DNA of 64,000 bases from Amorphochlora amoebiformis (GCA_054601695.1 BAAHQB010000329.1:1-64000), one strand, 5' to 3'. Counted from the stretch's first letter, positions 1 through 47,343 are shown. Program-made: numbers and translations. The notes: generated from the sequence alone by a model not told the origin.

Positions 1-1346
1 ACCTAACCCTAACCCTAACCCTAACCCTAACCCTAACCCGACACCCTAACCCGACACCCTAACCCTAACCCTAACCCTAACCCTAACCCGACACCCTAAC
101 CCGACACCCTAACCCTAACCCTAACACCCTAACCCGACACCCTAACCCGACACCCTAACCCGACACCCTAACCCGACACCCTAACCCGACACCCTAACCC
201 TAACCCGACACCCTAACCCTAACCCGACACCCTAACCCTAACCCGACACCCTAACCCTAACCCGACACCCTAACCCTAACCCGACACCCTAACCCTAACC
301 CGACACCCTAACCCTAACCCGACACCCTAACCCTAACCCGACACCCTAACCCTAACCCGACACCCTAACCCTAACCCGACACCCTAACCCTAACCCGACA
401 CCCTAACCCTAACCCTACACCCTAACCCTAACCCGACACCCTAACCCTAACCCGACACCCTAACCCTAACCCGACACCCTAACCCGACACCCTAACCCTA
501 ACCCGACACCCTAACCCTAACCCTAACCCGACACCCTAACCCGACACCCTAACCCTAACCCGACACCCTAACCCTAACCCGACACCCTAACCCGACACCC
601 TCTAGACCCTAACCCTAACCCGACACCCTAACCCTAACCCGACACCCTAACCCGACACCCTAACCCTAACCCGACACCCTAACCCGACACCCTAACCCTA
701 ACCCTAACCCTAACCCGACACCCTAACCCTAACCCTAACCCGACACCTTAACCCGACACCCTAACCCTAACCCGACACCCTAACCCGACACCCTAACCCG
801 ACACCCTAACCCTAACCCGACACCCTAACCCGACACCCTAACCCGACACCCGACACCCTAACCCGACACCCGACACCCTAACCCGACACCCGACACCCTA
901 ACCCGACACCCGACACCCTAACCCTTAGAACCCGACACCCGACACCCTAACCCGACACCCGACACCCTAACCCTAACCCGACACCCTAACCCGACACCCG
1001 ACACCCTAACCCGACACCCTAACCCGACACCCTAACCCGACACCCTAACCCGACACCCTAACCCTAACCCTAACCCTAACCCTAACCCTAACCCTAACCC
1101 TAACCCTAACCCTAACCCTAACCCTAACCCTAACCCGACCTCCTAACCCGACACCCTAACCCTAACCCGACACCCTTACCCTAACCCGACACCCTAACCC
1201 TAACCCGACACCCTAACCCTAACCCGACACCCTAACCCGACACCCTAACCCGACACCCTAACCCGACACCGACACCCTAACCCTAACCCGACACCCTAAC
1301 CCGACACCCTAACCCTAACCCGACACCCTAACTCGACACCCTACCC
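1..1346. repeat. Telomeric repeat array (chromosome end) with CCCTAA and CCCGACA units
   Basis: The window starts with CCCTAA repeats (TTAGGG toward the chromosome end). They are mixed with a 7-base variant CCCGACA, most often as a 13-bp composite (CCCTAA plus CCCGACA), which is very regular between about 180 and 480. Pure CCCTAA stretches occur at the very tip (1-40) and again at about 1050-1135. Blocks of tandem CCCGACA occur around 840-1000. Single interruptions include TCTAGA near 601. The array ends at about 1346 in unique sequence. Orientation shows this is the left end of a chromosome. Confidence 0.97.
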
Positions 1347-1697
1347 CTAATTATAGCATACATATTTCTAGATATTACATATTTGTCTAATTTGTACTGA
1401 ACCTTCACTATCATTTCAACGGTGTGGAATAATTAACTTGTAAAACTTTAGAACTTGCTTGAATCGGACGTAGAAAATAAACTATATAGACTGTAGCTAG
1501 TCTAGTGACTAGATTGACGGTGACCTAGAGCAACGAGGAAATTCCACTAGCCACGCCCCAAATTAGTGCCACTTGCGCTGCCTTGACAAAAAGAATATGC
1601 ATCGATTCGCCTGATTAGATTTATACTTTAATATGAGCAAAGGTATCGTAATTGTATATTCAGTAGATACTGAGTATCAGATGGTAATAACAATACA

Positions 1698-1700
<3 letters not shown>
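1347..1700. other. Subtelomeric unique sequence, no gene seen
   Basis: AT-rich unique DNA directly inside the telomere. I see no exon with a family signature. It ends in the first (TA)n run at about 1702-1740. Confidence 0.6.
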
Positions 1701-1744
<44 letters not shown>

Positions 1745-1872
1745 ATATTTATATATACATACAATATGTGTCGTGTACACTCACACATGTTATTTATGTA
1801 CATATAGATAAATACATGCTTACATATTTAACTTAACATGTCCATTTAAGCCCACAAGTATAGCTTATGATA

Positions 1873-1893
1873 TTAGGGTTAGTGTTAGGGTTA
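1873..1893 (+). repeat. Interstitial telomeric repeat, inverted relative to the telomere
   Basis: Two TTAGGG-type units separated by TTAGTG lie in TTAGGG orientation on the plus strand, opposite to the terminal array 500 bp away. Too short to be functional by itself. It suggests past inversion or repair with telomeric DNA. Confidence 0.7.
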
Positions 1894-2017
1894 TATATGT
1901 TATTTGGAGTTAAGCTAGAGTCAAGTAATCTACGTAACTTCATATTTCAAAATATACACACCACAAACACACACACTCTCACACATAAATATACTTTATA
2001 TATATATATATATATAC

Positions 2018-2074
<57 letters not shown>

Positions 2075-2084
2075 GCATGAGGGA

Positions 2085-2300
2085 ACGCAGTTCGAAGATT
2101 AGGTTCGATAGCGTGTTGAAACATTTGGAGATCTTCTCCGGTGGTAGTAACGGGGCTTGCGAGCATCAGGTGACAGGAAGTGACGTCACGCCGTGTCACG
2201 CTTCCAGAACTTTCCCGAAGATTCGAGTATGTTCGAGAAGTCAAAACGTTCCTAGAAATTATCACAATGAACTGCCGGAGAATTCCCCTTCAGGATTCGT
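2085..2300 (-). mobile_element. Diverged LTR-like fragment related to the solo LTR at 56.4 kb
   Basis: Read on the minus strand, this segment has the same order of short blocks as the LTR at 56389-56785: a GCGTGACA element, then CGTGACGTCAC (a palindromic CRE-like core), then GTTACT and an ACCACCGG-type block, then GATCTCC. Spacing is similar, but overall identity is low and the termini are not clear. A related cluster of CGTGAC/GTCAC words lies at about 2670-2705. I infer decayed copies of one LTR family. A chance similarity of short motifs is not excluded. Confidence 0.35.
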
Positions 2301-2415
2301 TACAGAAAGACAAATAGGATACAGCAATTTCCCACATTGTAATCCAATCTGCACCTGGACTAAGTGGACAAATTCGAGGTGTGACGAATCTCCCTATCGA
2401 AGACAAGCTCGTTAA

Positions 2416-3100
2416 TCTCCAAGTTGACGCATACAACTGAAGAGCACCAGACTACAACTCTCAAAGTGGCCAAGACAACGATTTGCATCAGGTAATGTTA
2501 GGAGGCAGTGGAACAACAAAATATCATGGGACGAAGGAGCTCAATGAGTAGAATTCGTTGGTAGAGGTACGTAGACATAACTAAGAGATTATTCAAGATG
2601 AGATTGGTTGAGATCTCCTCACCCGGCTCTATCGGACACTTCCCGATGGTATCGGGGCTTTATATTTATAATGTGACAAGGCGTGACACCATGCCATGTC
2701 ACACTACGAAACATTAGCAAAGATTCGGGTAGAATATAATCACTGTACATTCTTCACATCTACTGGAATTTGAATCTCGACTCGTATCTAACGTGCAATA
2801 TATTATTTACATATTGAGGTACATGTATGCATATACACTTACATCATATATTTTTACATTTATGTATAATAATAGGAATAAATAATTATGATTTTCCCTA
2901 CTGAGAGTTTCGGTCTCGGCTACGACGTCCGCAAACATGGTCCACACCAACACAAAAGCCTAATAAAAATCGTTCGATTTCATATCATACGGATTGTAAG
3001 TCAAAGTAAGCCAAAACGTAGGTACCCCAGCCACTCGTAGCCCATGGGCCGCCTCCATGCAATCTTTATATTCAATATATCTATGCGTGAATATTTATAC
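2416..3100. other. Unassigned subtelomeric sequence
   Basis: Mixed-composition DNA without simple repeats until about 2800, then AT-rich. No reading frame here shows a recognisable domain or paired splice sites. The CGTGAC/GTCAC-rich patch at 2670-2705 is the only notable element. Confidence 0.5.
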
Positions 3101-3289
3101 ACACACACACACATATATATATTTATATACATATAAATATATATGTAAAAGATATGTATATACACATAGTTATATACACAATGGACGTAAACGTATTCAT
3201 CACGCACGTACATACATATACACATATACACAACCACAAATATATACACACCAAACCATATAATATATCACACACACACACACACAACA

Positions 3290-3455
3290 TTTATGATATT
3301 TGCATTGGTATGGTTGAATATTGTACCGTTGTAAACAAAGTTCCATGCAAAGAGATACGTGGTTATGGCTACGATGTTAATGGTAACGACGACAAACAGA
3401 GGCATCGTTCCATAGCTTATCACATTTACGGCCGAGAAGAAAAGCACCTCAATAA
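3290..3455 (-). CDS. Possible exon of a membrane protein (hydrophobic open stretch)
   Basis: On the minus strand an open stretch of about 55 codons encodes a hydrophobic, transmembrane-like segment rich in V, I, F and T, with sequence complexity unlike the surrounding TA and CA repeats. Its style resembles the polytopic proteins at 44-54 kb, but I cannot align it convincingly and no complete gene can be built around it. It could be a lone exon or a relic. Confidence 0.2.
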
Positions 3456-3469
3456 AATATATAAACATG

Positions 3470-3472
3470 TAT

Positions 3473-3514
<42 letters not shown>

Positions 3515-3811
3515 ATGTGTATCTATATATATATATATGTGTGTGTATCTATATATATGTGAGTGTGTGAGTATGTGTGTGTATGTGTGTGTAAGTATAT
3601 ATATATATATATATTTATATGTATATATATATATATATATAATATGTATATATATAAACACACACATGTGTGTGTGTGTGTGTGTAAATATCTGGGTAGG
3701 GTTAGAGGCAGCGTTTGCTTTATGTGGGGTATTAGTTTGTACATATGCACGCAGATTATATACTTTTAGTTCCCCAAACGTACAAATTCTACGATCACAA
3801 ACATATATACA

Positions 3812-3853
<42 letters not shown>

Positions 3854-3898
3854 CATGTATACATACATATACACACATATACATATATACATATATAC

Positions 3899-3953
<55 letters not shown>

Positions 3954-3955
3954 AT
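3470..3955. repeat. (TA)n and (TG)n/(CA)n microsatellites
   Basis: Alternating TA runs with TGTGTG and ACACAC patches. The tyrosine/isoleucine-rich open frames on both strands here are products of the dinucleotide repeat, not genes. Confidence 0.9.
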
Positions 3956-3956
3956 T

Positions 3957-4283
3957 CCGTACCAGCAAGAAGATTGTAGCAATTCGATCTTTGGTGTAGT
4001 TCGTTGTATCGAGTTGGTCAAACACGCTTGAGCACGACCGCGAGAAGTGTGTGTTCTGGACCGCGAAGGATACATGCTCCGGGAATCGCCCGCACCAACC
4101 CCAAGAATCGCTTACATCAACAATTTTTCCACTAACCTCAGCTGCAGCCCCACCCGCGGTGGCTTGACTAAACACTCTCACACGCGCCCCGAGATTGCCT
4201 GCGGTTCGACAAATACCTCTAAGCAAACCAGCAAACGGATGGTGCTGGAAGGTGCTTTCGATCGACCCGGCTAAAACCACCTG
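3957..4283 (-). CDS. Coding-like segment, function unknown
   Basis: An uninterrupted minus-strand frame of about 100 codons with balanced amino acid use (G, A, R, S, F) lies in GC-richer DNA than its flanks. A plausible 3' splice acceptor (a CAG just before GTGGTTTTAGCC) lies at the upstream edge, and the frame runs into a (TA)n array downstream. Residues such as LAGSIES and [10 protein letters not shown] look like real protein, but I recognise no family. It may be one exon of an unresolved subtelomeric gene that also uses 4.8-5.0 kb. Confidence 0.3.
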
Positions 4284-4379
4284 ATAAACCTTCGCCTAAA
4301 AGATTATACAATTGGTCGGTCACATGACCATGTTTGCTTACTTGAGCAGAAGCATGCTCTAGATCTACTAGATACTTGT

Positions 4380-4690
4380 GCTAACCTAGCATACTTCAAC
4401 TAACTTGAGTATGCTTCAGCTAACGTGAAGATGCTGCATGCTCCAGCTAACTTGAGCATGCTTTAAGTAACTTGAGCATCCTTCAAGTAACTTGAGCATG
4501 CTTCAAGTAACTTGAGCATGCTTCAAGTAACTTGAGCATGCTTCAAGAAAAGCTTAAGCATGATTCAAATAACACAAGCACACTTCAGCTAACTTGAGCA
4601 TGCTCCAGCTAACTCAAACATACTTGAGATAACTTGAGCATGCTTCATGCTTCAGATGACTTGAATGGCTTCAAGTAAGCTGAGCAGACT
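4380..4690. repeat. 20-bp minisatellite (CTTGAGCATGCTTCAAGTAA type)
   Basis: About a dozen imperfect copies of a 20-bp unit. The unit is nearly self-complementary: CTTGAGCATG and CATGCTTCAAG pair, so it can form hairpins. Copies are most regular between 4440 and 4550 and decay outward. Confidence 0.85.
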
Positions 4691-4779
4691 TGAAGTGACT
4701 AACTTGAGATTTCAAGAGGAGATGCTTGAGCTGGGGAGAAAAAGACAATACTATGAAAAAAAAGTTGTGTGAAAAGTGA

Positions 4780-5037
4780 GCGGACCGCTTGACAGAGGTG
4801 ATAGCAATAGTGCTGGAGTCCTGAAGTCTTCCCGGGGACCCGAAACGAATCCTAAGTCGATCGCAAAAACGACACAATGCGCTGTTTTTCACCGGGATGT
4901 ACGTATTTGCGTTATGAGCGGTTAGATGAGATTACATCGAGGTAGTGGAGTGGCGATTTACGGTCACAGCTTCTTCTCTGGCCGGGTAGGATGAATGAAC
5001 CCGATGTCTTTCGGATCCACTCCTTGACTGGTGAATT
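4780..5037 (-). CDS. Coding-like segments (two possible exons), function unknown
   Basis: On the minus strand two GC-richer stretches have open frames and splice-like borders: about 4945-5037 after an acceptor-like CACCAG, and about 4780-4858 after an acceptor-like CTTAG. The second frame can read FVSGPREDF followed by a T/P/L/S-rich stretch. I cannot link them to a family or decide on frames. With 3957-4283 they may form one small subtelomeric minus-strand gene. Confidence 0.2.
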
Positions 5038-5039
5038 GC

Positions 5040-5102
<63 letters not shown>

Positions 5103-5209
5103 ATAGCCTACACACACATAAATATAGTACATGAAAATACATAATGCATGATTTTATATGTTTGGTTTATATATTACATATATTGATGTATATATATATA
5201 TGTATATAC

Positions 5210-5241
<32 letters not shown>

Positions 5242-5324
5242 GTCATTTAGTATATTATATATATATATATATATCTATATATATATATATTATGTCATTT
5301 AGTTATATATATATATATATATAT

Positions 5325-5363
<39 letters not shown>

Positions 5364-5390
5364 CCTATACTTATGAATGCATAGACATAT
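5040..5390. repeat. (TA)n arrays with a repeated GTCATTTAG word
   Basis: Long TA runs broken by two copies of TGTCATTTAG about 52 bp apart (near 5240 and 5293), showing that duplication here includes flanking bases and not only the dinucleotide. Confidence 0.8.
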
Positions 5391-5681
5391 ATTCAGGTGG
5401 CAGAATGATCTAAATTTGGAAAGAGTACAGTCTTGCTTGTATGTGGAAATTTTAGCTATCTTGACGCTTAGGGTGATCCGTGCCAAGCACAAGTCCATGA
5501 CGATGAGGAATATGATCACCAGGCCCTAAGACATGGCACACTCATGTCATCAAGCGCAACAGCCCCTGTTAACCAGGGAATGTGTTTCCACAAAGTCAAG
5601 ATTTCAACCATGTGAAAGGGGGGGGCATGGTAACGTGGTAAAACGTGGTAATTGCGATAATAAATGTTTAAGAGTTCGAGT

Positions 5682-18102
<12,421 letters not shown>

Positions 18103-18243
18103 GCCAACCAAAGCCAATAACTCAGATGTCGGACCAAAAGATTCCCCGCACTCACGGTCTGGCAGCCATATCTCTACTGACACGTGTCTAACTCCGAATT
18201 AATTTAGTTATTTCTTCGGGCGATGTCCTGATAGGCGGGTCAA
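18103..18243. promoter_or_regulatory. Candidate bidirectional promoter between the SPFH and Sel1-repeat genes
   Basis: The SPFH start codon is at 18102 (minus) and an ATG on the plus strand is at 18244, leaving 141 bp. The stretch is free of simple repeats, unlike nearly all intergenic and intronic DNA here. The gap matches the 136-bp gap of the P450/membrane protein pair. The plus-strand start is not proven, so the length of the promoter is an inference. Confidence 0.35.
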
Positions 18244-18615
18244 ATGAGCCAAGCATGTCTTCTTGCTCCGACGCAAGGAGACTCAGCACTCGACCGACGG
18301 GATACAGAAATCACACGTGCCGGAGCTCCGTGGTGTGCTTGTCGTCTGTCGCGTGCGTCACAGATGTGTTTTGTCGTGATGATGTGCTGGGCATCGCTGT
18401 TGGTTGGAAGGATGCAAAACACGTCGCGCACTCTTCCGCGTCGACGAATACATACCCATGCCTGTCGTCACGCCTGTCCCCACGCCCCATCGTATATTAT
18501 CCGTCTCTCTGCTGGGCACACAGATCTAGGGTAAACGTCCATACCCGCTATACACAAATATCTCACACACTTTCTTGCTTGGAATTAATTCTCATCAATG
18601 CGCTCTTTATTCTAG

Positions 18616-35544
<16,929 letters not shown>

Positions 35545-35643
35545 TTTCACAACACACATGCATCGTGCTTAAACAAACACACTCACACATATACAAATAG
35601 ATACAAACATAAGCACACATATATGTACATATATACATATATG

Positions 35644-35682
<39 letters not shown>

Positions 35683-36010
35683 TCTCTAGTGTGGTATCTC
35701 AGGGAGATAGAATAGGTGAGTAGCGATACGGTAGCGATAGATAGACTCTAGTTTCATTCGTCAACGAATAGATCAACCGTAGTCACCATACTACCTACTA
35801 TCTATACCAACCCGCCCACGTTGTCAAGTTCCCTCGCATAAGATGCACCCGCCAGGTTTGCACAACGCAGGTGTACTCCTCCGAATGCATGCACCACGCT
35901 TACTCATCCCAAGTGAATAGTCAATAATCTCACATAATCCAACCAACGCTAACGGGTCTTATTCCAACTATGGACTACGCGGTGCTACACTACCATACCG
36001 CAGCTCTACA

Positions 36011-36063
<53 letters not shown>

Positions 36064-36194
36064 TACACAACACACACAAATATACACAAATATATGTACA
36101 TATTATATATCTACATATATACATATATATGTATATATGTATATATATATATATATAATAGAAATATGTTTTATATATACCCGTATACATTTAC

Positions 36195-36256
<62 letters not shown>

Positions 36257-36437
36257 TATATATATATATACATACATATATACATATATACATACATATA
36301 TATATATATATACATACATATATATATATATATATATACATATATAAACAGAATTCTACATATATATATATATATAGTATATTTATACATTCACAGTACA
36401 TGTATGAATATATCTGCGCACACATTAATGCACACAG

Positions 36438-36502
<65 letters not shown>

Positions 36503-36720
36503 GGTATACATGTACAATTACATACACATGTATATATACACACATGTATATACATACATATATACAAATATATATATATACACACACATATATATATATA
36601 TATTACATATATATGTGTGCATATGTACACACCCATATTGGTATATATGTACATATATAAGTACGTACATAAGTATACATGATACATATTGAATAGGGTA
36701 GATATATAATATATTTCTAG

Positions 36721-36768
<48 letters not shown>

Positions 36769-36950
36769 TATACACATATATACATATGCAATACATACAC
36801 ATATATATATACACATACACACACACATATATGTATATATATATATATACACTATATATATATATGCATATATATGCATATATATAATTATAAAAATTTG
36901 TGTTAGTGTTAATATTTCATATATAAACACACACACACACATATGTATAT

Positions 36951-37002
<52 letters not shown>

Positions 37003-37075
37003 GTATGTATCTGAATATATATTTTATACCTGAGAATCTTTTTGTATAGATATGTACCGTGTAGAGTAGAAATGA
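35545..37075. repeat. 3' flank of the Sel1 gene, then (TA)n arrays
   Basis: About 100 bp follow the stop codon before TA repeats. A unique 270-bp segment at 35730-36000 has no exon signal. From 36015 to about 37000 the sequence is (TA)n with CACACA and TACATA patches. Confidence 0.75.
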
Positions 37076-37080
37076 TATGT

Positions 37081-37138
37081 GAATATAGGAAACTTGGATT
37101 TGCGGCCGCTGGAGAGGCACTTGCGTCAATTGGAGGTT
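37081..37138 (+). other. Short coding-like segment, possible stray exon
   Basis: After an acceptor-like ATATAG, a frame reads KLGFAAAGEALASIGG and stops, in the style of a Sel1 helix pair end. The Sel1 gene already terminates at 35544 with a consistent frame, so this may be a relic exon or alternative terminus. Confidence 0.2.
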
Positions 37139-37139
37139 A

Positions 37140-38480
37140 GTTAGCTTCTAAACATTAGACGCTGGAGTATGCATCGTATCATACATACATCATATGTACG
37201 CATGCAACTTGCCTTGAACTTGCCTGAGGCTGTAATTATAAGTCTAACCTTAGTTAGCCTAATCTAGCTAATAGTTCGTACCAGATAAACGTACTCTAGA
37301 TACTTGATATATACCATGTATACCAGATACTGCCTTAGACTGGCATCCTAGTCTACATGATGACTCTAGTTGCTAGATGAAAGATACTTATATAGCTACA
37401 ATGGCTCACTTGAGGCCTTGACTCTAGTGACTAGATATCGGATATAACTAGTATATTCTTTTTTATTGTGGATTATATACTAGAAATGATTAAAATTAAG
37501 TAGGATATTCCATATCTAGAATATAAATCATCAATGACCTTGCGATGTGATACTCCCAGACACTATCTAGACTATGTACATGCCAGTATCATACGGTTCA
37601 TACCGTATATATGTTGTTGCGAACGTCATGTTGAGCAGGGAATGCCAGGAGAACAAATTGAGAAGTTTTAGATATTTGGATAACTTAGATCGTCTGTTGA
37701 GTCCAACTTGAGGGATGCACTATAGATATCTACCACTGAGATCTAATCCCAGCAAGTGATACGCACTGATATTAACTAGACTAAGTCTTGGTCTGATATA
37801 TTCATAGTAGGGCTGTAGGTTTATGGTGTACTATAAACTAGTAATATATCATCATTGAAGTTGTGAATTTCCAACACTCCCACCCAATGTGAACTTCACA
37901 CTGCGTGAAAAGGATGGAAACATTGTTGACACCCAGTACGTACCACGTAGTAGGTGTAAAATACGGAATGAGTCCGAATGACTATCTGACTGAGTATGTT
38001 AGTGGGTGCGTACGTACGCATGTTGTCATGTTCGTGCGTATGTCGGTGTGATACGTAAGACCTAGCGCGTGTAAGGAAATATTATAGTACGCATGTACGC
38101 ATGTAGTCGATCGTTGACTATACCTAAGTATACATGTGAGTCATAGTAGTATCGACTGGATCTAATTAGATAATTTTACACTAGTTTTACAAACTAGTAA
38201 CTACCTAGACTACTAACTAGCGCTAGACTAAGGTAAATTTAGAAGTTACCGGATTAATCCTAGTAATCATTACTAGATTAGGCTAGCTCCGACGTCGCGA
38301 CGGTATTTGCACACTGCTAGTTATTGGTCTTATACGTACCTAGCTTACTGCCTATGATATCTAGCATATCTCTAGATCTACGGAGTATGACTGTATGAAT
38401 CGTACATCCTAGATTTATACTCATGATAATATGTGCATCTAGCATGATTATACTTGAATGTACAAATCGCATGATCTAGA
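37140..38480. other. CTAG-rich intergenic block between the Sel1 and P450 genes
   Basis: About 1.3 kb without (TA)n arrays, dense in CTAG, TCTAGA and ACTAGT words, like 8.3-9.8 kb and 48.8-49.8 kb. It contains an LTR-like junction at 37876. Confidence 0.6.
37600..37890 (-). mobile_element. Possible Ty1/copia-type polypurine tract and LTR start
   Basis: On the minus strand the sequence GGGTGGGAG is followed immediately (from 37876 downward) by TGTTGGAAATTCACAAC, matching the usual arrangement of polypurine tract plus TG-starting LTR in copia elements. The other LTR end is not clear and no pol reading frame survives. Tentative. Confidence 0.3.
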
Positions 38481-38728
38481 TCCAGCAAAAAAAGTTGAAA
38501 AGAGAGACTGGTGAACGAACGTTATGTTAGTAATGACTTGAAGCCAATCTGGTTTGCACGTCAAACCAGACGACAACTAGTTTTTAGACTTTCAGTTTCG
38601 GGTGTGTTTTACTCTCGATCCGGGAGATAGTCCACAAGCCGTTGACGGGCGGGCACCGCGGCCAGCCGCAGTTGAACTTAGTAAAGTGGTACCGATTCGG
38701 ATGTACCAGATTCTTATTACAATACAAG

Positions 38729-44186
<5,458 letters not shown>

Positions 44187-44322
44187 ATCTGTGACACTGC
44201 GTGCCGAAGGTGACGGAAGCCACGACGAAAAGTTGCAACTCCGTGTTGTGTCACATGCTCAGAGCGAAATGTCGGTTTTGGGTGAAAATATATGAGAAAT
44301 ATCCAAACTAAACCAGCTTTGG
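44187..44322. promoter_or_regulatory. Candidate bidirectional promoter of the P450 and polytopic membrane protein genes
   Basis: 136 bp between divergent start codons (44186 minus, 44323 plus), free of simple repeats and GC-richer than the flanks. It contains GTGACACTGCG, GTGTTGTGTCAC and a GTGAAAATATATGAG patch that is the only AT-rich, TATA-like piece, closest to the plus-strand start. Confidence 0.5.
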
Positions 44323-45424
44323 ATGGTTTTCGGTAATACCTCTATATATTCTTTCCAAACCGCACACTGGAGCACGGTGACTATGGTTGCAGCGGTGGCC
44401 GCATGGGTGGAAAAGCGGTTTGGACGTGGCTCTTGGGCTGAGTTCTACCTCGTTGATGGGATGATCATCGTTTTAAGCGGGATACTCATGCACCTGCTCG
44501 CAAGTGCGGCAGCCAGGGATTCCTCAACGGCCGTATTTGCGTTGTGGGTCGCGTTCCAGTCGGCGTGGGTGGTGTTGGTCATCTTGATGACCTGGGGCCT
44601 CTTCAAGCCGAAAATGTGGTCCAAGACCCAAGCAAGCATCTCACTGGTCCGTGCTCCATTTGGGATTCCTTGGTGTACCGTGAAAAACACATACCGGAAG
44701 CACATTATACTTGGGATGGCCTCATATGGGATATTTTCGTACTTGGCCAACCTGGACAGTATCGAGAGGGATGCTACTGTTTTTCTCTACGTGTGCGGTA
44801 TCTTTCGCTTCGTTCTTCTGGTTTATTTCGTAGTGTGGCTACCCAGCGGAATGTTTTTTGCCATGTGCGACGAGACTCGCGACTGTTCGAAGGAGAATAT
44901 CGTCTACTGGATCACGTTTGCCTATTTTATTGTCACGTCGGCGGCCCCTGGATTCGCAGTTATCAGCCTGTTTCTGTCACAAGTGATGTACATCCTGGCG
45001 CAAATCGTGGCCCTAGCCGTTGAGTGCGTGGTAGCCTGGAAGAAGATCCACAAAACGCCATGGGAGTGCGTATCCATCATGATGTGCTCCACCCACCCCT
45101 ATGTGCTACCTTTCGCTCTCATGTTCACCTACATTGCGATCCGAAGGCTTTCTGTGTTCGTCCTGTTCTTCTACCTGTATTTCATGGTTATATTGAGCAC
45201 GGCGATATTAATCGAGCTGTTGGAGATGATCGAGGTTTGTTGCGTTCAGAATCCCTCCCTTTTCCCCTTTACATTGGCCTACTAGTAGAGTAGCATTATT
45301 ATCCCACAAATGCTGCTGGAGATGATCGAGCTTGTTGGGTTGCTTCAGAATCTCTCTCTTTTTCCCTTTACATTGCCCCATACCATTATCCCACAAATGC
45401 ACACTTTGCCCTTAGGGTTAAAAT

Positions 45425-45477
<53 letters not shown>

Positions 45478-45497
45478 ATATATATCTATATATATGC

Positions 45498-45546
<49 letters not shown>

Positions 45547-45564
45547 ATGTGTGTGTGTATGTTG

Positions 45565-45638
<74 letters not shown>

Positions 45639-45842
45639 CACATATACCTTGACAGGTATCAGTTTGATATCAAATATATATCTAAAAATAACTACATTCA
45701 CACGGCGAGCAGCTATGACGGGCGTGATAATATACTTGTAATGTAACGCGGCTACGTATGTATGTTGTACATTCATGTTTATATATATAAATATGTAGTG
45801 TACGAATATAGGTAAATATACAGTGTCATGATATATACATAC

Positions 45843-45873
<31 letters not shown>

Positions 45874-46976
45874 ATTTATTTATATATATATATATGTGTT
45901 TTTCAGGTGGAGGAAAATCGGGACCTACTTCAGATTATATTTTTTGCAATACAGATTTTCGCGGTAATACAAGTCTCTCATTGTAATACCTACCACACTC
46001 TGATTAGATTGCACGTGGTATGGCTGAATCTGAATCTGAATCTGAATCTGGTTTGAAATCCTATGTGTAGGAATTCGCCATCACGTTGCTGTTTTATGAG
46101 TAAGCACTAAACCGCCCAAACCGCCTAACTACTCAATCTCTCATCTCTCACGACCGAGGGGTAGCAGAAGAGCTATGATGCTTGACACTAAGTCGAATTG
46201 TATGCTGGTTGTTTCCTAAGCTCCAACTCTCTGACGTCGGCATCGTTCTGGGTGCTTCTCTTGCTGGTTGTCACCTGTGACTTCTTCCTGGAAAGTGGCA
46301 GCTTCCATTATTACTACTACATCTGGTTTAAAAAAGATCAGTCTCCGAGGAGGTATTGCATTATTACCCACAATCTTGACTTATGTAACATAGTTGTTCA
46401 TTACTGCTACATACATCGGGTTTGAACAAAGTCTCCTAGGAGATATTGAATTGAAATATATACACCCACAATCTTGACATGTGTGTACTTAGTTGTTCAT
46501 TAGTACTACAACATCTGGTTTAAACAAAGTCTCTTGGGAGGTATTGGATTAAGCATCCACAATCTCTAGAATCCTGACATAAACATAGTTAGTACTACAT
46601 CTAGTTCAAACCAGATAACTCTCCTAGGATTTTTCTCCTATCTACCTCAATCTTCACATAAACCAACCTACTTCTGCATGTACATTATATATATATATGT
46701 ATGTATGTACATGAGTTTACATGTACCACCGGTTTAAGCCAATAGTTTGCAATTGTTCAGGCGAATGGTCTACTTTGCGCTCAAATATCAGTACATCCAG
46801 GTACGTCAACTTACTGGGCGGAAAACATGGCTTCGGAAACTGAATGTTAATTTATTCCCAGCAGAAAATCCTGGCCGAAACCTGCGCCCTTGTCACCATT
46901 CTCTTTATGGTGTGTAACGACAACGATTTTTGTCTACTGTTGCGATGTGTATAATGTTGTGTATAAATATATATAT

Positions 46977-47018
<42 letters not shown>

Positions 47019-47113
47019 ATATATAAATGTCCCTGTGGTTTCATAATTACATGTAGACGTTGGCATCAATTTGCGCGTGAATAAATAGTTTTACATGCTT
47101 ATATTCTTCATAG

Positions 47114-47153
<40 letters not shown>

Positions 47154-47200
47154 TATGTATATATATATATATATATATGAATATATGTATATATAATATA

Positions 47201-47238
<38 letters not shown>

Positions 47239-47277
47239 TGCTATAAGAATATGTTATATTATAAATATAAATATATA

Positions 47278-47343
<66 letters not shown>

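Noticed and set aside
37900-37990. Plus-strand frame reading FTLREKDGNIVD, resembling a copia RNase H end
   Set aside because: The polypurine tract and LTR start suggested here run on the opposite strand, and the similarity is short. I kept only the LTR junction as tentative.
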